A stretch of DNA of 6,949 nucleotides from Candidatus Cloacimonadota bacterium (GTDB lineage Bacteria; Cloacimonadota; Cloacimonadia; Cloacimonadales; Cloacimonadaceae): assembly GCA_023230795.1 (NCBI GenBank), contig JALNWR010000139.1, positions 1-6,949 on the forward strand, given 5' to 3'. The notes below the pieces were generated by a model that had not been told where the DNA came from, ran no database searches, and saw only the letters and a program-made list of their open reading frames with translations. The position numbers and the translations under genes are program-made. Shown here piece by piece: positions 6,412 to 6,949 of the stretch; within the stretch, counting starts at the first letter, position 1; the number at the start of each line of letters is the position of its first letter.

Positions 6412-6853
6412 CTATCTGAAATGTCGTCCCTACAGGACTCGAACTGTTGTGGAGCTGTGGCTCTATCTGAAGTGCCGTTCCTACAGGACTCGAGCTGTTG
6501 TGCCGTCCTAAATAAGTTGACACCTAACCCAAGGATAAGGAGGTTAACCCAGCTGAATTTTGGAGTTTAAACCAGCTCTATTACCTTTATACTTTACCGT
6601 AAACTATGAAGCTGGTTTAGACTTCAAAATTCAACACGATATCCTAATTGTGGGCTCGTCAATCTTTGCTATCTGAAATATCGTCCAAGGAATCAAGCTA
6701 TTGTATAGCTGCTATATGCTATCTGAAATGTCGTCCCTACAGGACTCAGACCTTTGTGGTTGTGTGTTTTCTATCTGAAATTCCGTCCCTACAGGACTCA
6801 AGGCATTGTGCTGAAGTTGGTATGCTATCTGAAATTCCGTCCCTACAGGACTC
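6412..6853 (+). repeat. Interrupted array of 29-base hairpin-containing intergenic repeats
   Basis: Five good 29-base copies lie at 6412-6440, 6463-6491, 6719-6747, 6771-6799 and 6825-6853. A degenerate copy starts at 6669 and lacks two or three bases in its middle. Each begins CTATCTGAA and ends CGT(C/T)CCTACAGGACTC. Start-to-start spacing is 51, 50, 52 and 54 bases, apart from one 206-base gap that holds an inverted-repeat element. Within each good copy GTCC and GGAC flank CTACA and can form a small hairpin; in copy two, GTTC replaces GTCC and still pairs through G-U. The unit-to-unit spacing is not a multiple of three throughout, so this is not a coding repeat. CGTCCCTAC(A/G)GGAC-type intergenic repeats are, as I recall, common in genomes of the FCB group; their function is unknown. 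Confidence 0.9.
6552..6635. repeat. 84-base inverted-repeat (MITE-like) element
   Basis: The left arm 6552-6577 and right arm 6610-6635 are 26-base inverted copies with three mismatches. Shared parts include TGAATTTTG and TAAACCAGCT. They flank a 32-base AT-rich centre. As RNA this would form one long hairpin with G-U pairs at the mismatches (C/T and A/G exchanges). It lies in the 206-base gap of the 29-base repeat array. No transposase is present, so it may be a non-autonomous mobile element or a structured RNA; the sequence alone does not decide. Confidence 0.75.
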
Positions 6854-6867
6854 AACCGATCTTTACC

Positions 6868-6922
6868 ATTTGGCTATTTTTTACCCCCAAAAACAGGCGT
6901 TTTTTAGCCATTTCGGCCAAAT
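6868..6922 (+). other. Hairpin-forming segment after the repeat array
   Basis: Nested inverted repeats: ATTTGGC (6868-6874) with GCCAAAT (6916-6922), GGCTA (6872-6876) with TAGCC (6905-6909), and inside them AAAAAC (6889-6894) with GTTTTT (6899-6904) around AGGC. The first two pairings overlap and are alternatives. The inner stem runs into T-rich sequence and could act as a terminator, but no gene leads into it in this window. The remaining bases to 6949 show nothing I can assign. Confidence 0.4.
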
Positions 6923-6949
6923 TGCTAATCCTGTATATGGTTGTAATTC

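Noticed and set aside
6296..6523. Minus-strand 75-residue reading frame with repeated SSPVGT motifs
   Set aside because: It is the translation of two copies of the intergenic repeat running through the terminator hairpin. It has no ribosome site, and later copies are spaced out of frame.
6560..6676. Plus-strand 38-codon frame from TTG to TGA across the inverted-repeat element, with AAGGAGG upstream at 6538-6544
   Set aside because: The ribosome-site-like sequence is 15 bases from the TTG, the stop lies in the degenerate repeat, and both ends come from repeat sequence. It is probably chance.
6412..6853. CRISPR array: 29-base repeats with spacers of about 22-25 bases
   Set aside because: The repeats differ between copies, the spacers are too short and share a TTGT element, one gap is 177 bases, and no cas gene is present.

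Overview
The window looks like a contig fragment from an anaerobic bacterium of the FCB superphylum, with Cloacimonadota as my best guess. The reasons are a secreted LamG protein that ends in a type IX secretion (T9SS) sorting domain (YPNPFNP, then a GLSSGVYYIRM-type ending), an intergenic array of CGTCCCTACAGGACTC-type repeats, and a molybdenum-hydroxylase/YgeW operon of the kind found in anaerobic purine and amino-acid degraders. The phylum call is inference, because no rRNA or other marker gene is present. The standard code is probably used: two genes end in TGA and tryptophan is otherwise TGG.

Positions 1-4564 hold six tightly packed plus-strand genes that look like one operon. They are the C-terminal end of a xanthine-dehydrogenase-family molybdopterin subunit (cut by the window edge), its two-cluster [2Fe-2S] subunit (ATGA overlap), a YgeW-type knotted carbamoyltransferase, an O-acetylserine-sulfhydrylase-like PLP enzyme with a long C-terminal extension, a MocA/MobA-type nucleotidyltransferase (overlapping its neighbour by 23 bases), and a small nitroreductase. 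The likely theme is anaerobic breakdown of a purine or other ureido-containing heterocycle. The hydroxylase would oxidise the ring, the nucleotidyltransferase would mature its molybdenum cofactor, YgeW would handle a carbamoyl group, and the PLP enzyme would perform an elimination or replacement on the amino acid that remains. In E. coli the gene beside ygeW is the diaminopropionate ammonia-lyase ygeX. Here that place is taken by a different branch of the same PLP fold, which is the main metabolic novelty of the window.

Positions 4565-4929 are an AT-rich intergenic stretch with one reasonable promoter and a strong Shine-Dalgarno. They lead into a 450-codon gene (4930-6282) for a secreted LamG/T9SS protein. 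That gene is interrupted by an in-frame TGA at codon 54, at a site where LamG domains normally carry Trp. A short hairpin lies directly after the TGA. The gene ends at a clear rho-independent terminator.

Positions 6336-6949 contain no convincing gene. They hold an array of 29-base hairpin-containing repeats at 50-54 base spacing, split by a segment carrying an 84-base inverted-repeat element with 26-base arms, followed by another hairpin-forming segment. A 16-base direct repeat (TTGAGGTTTTGAGGTT) lies on each side of the LamG gene.
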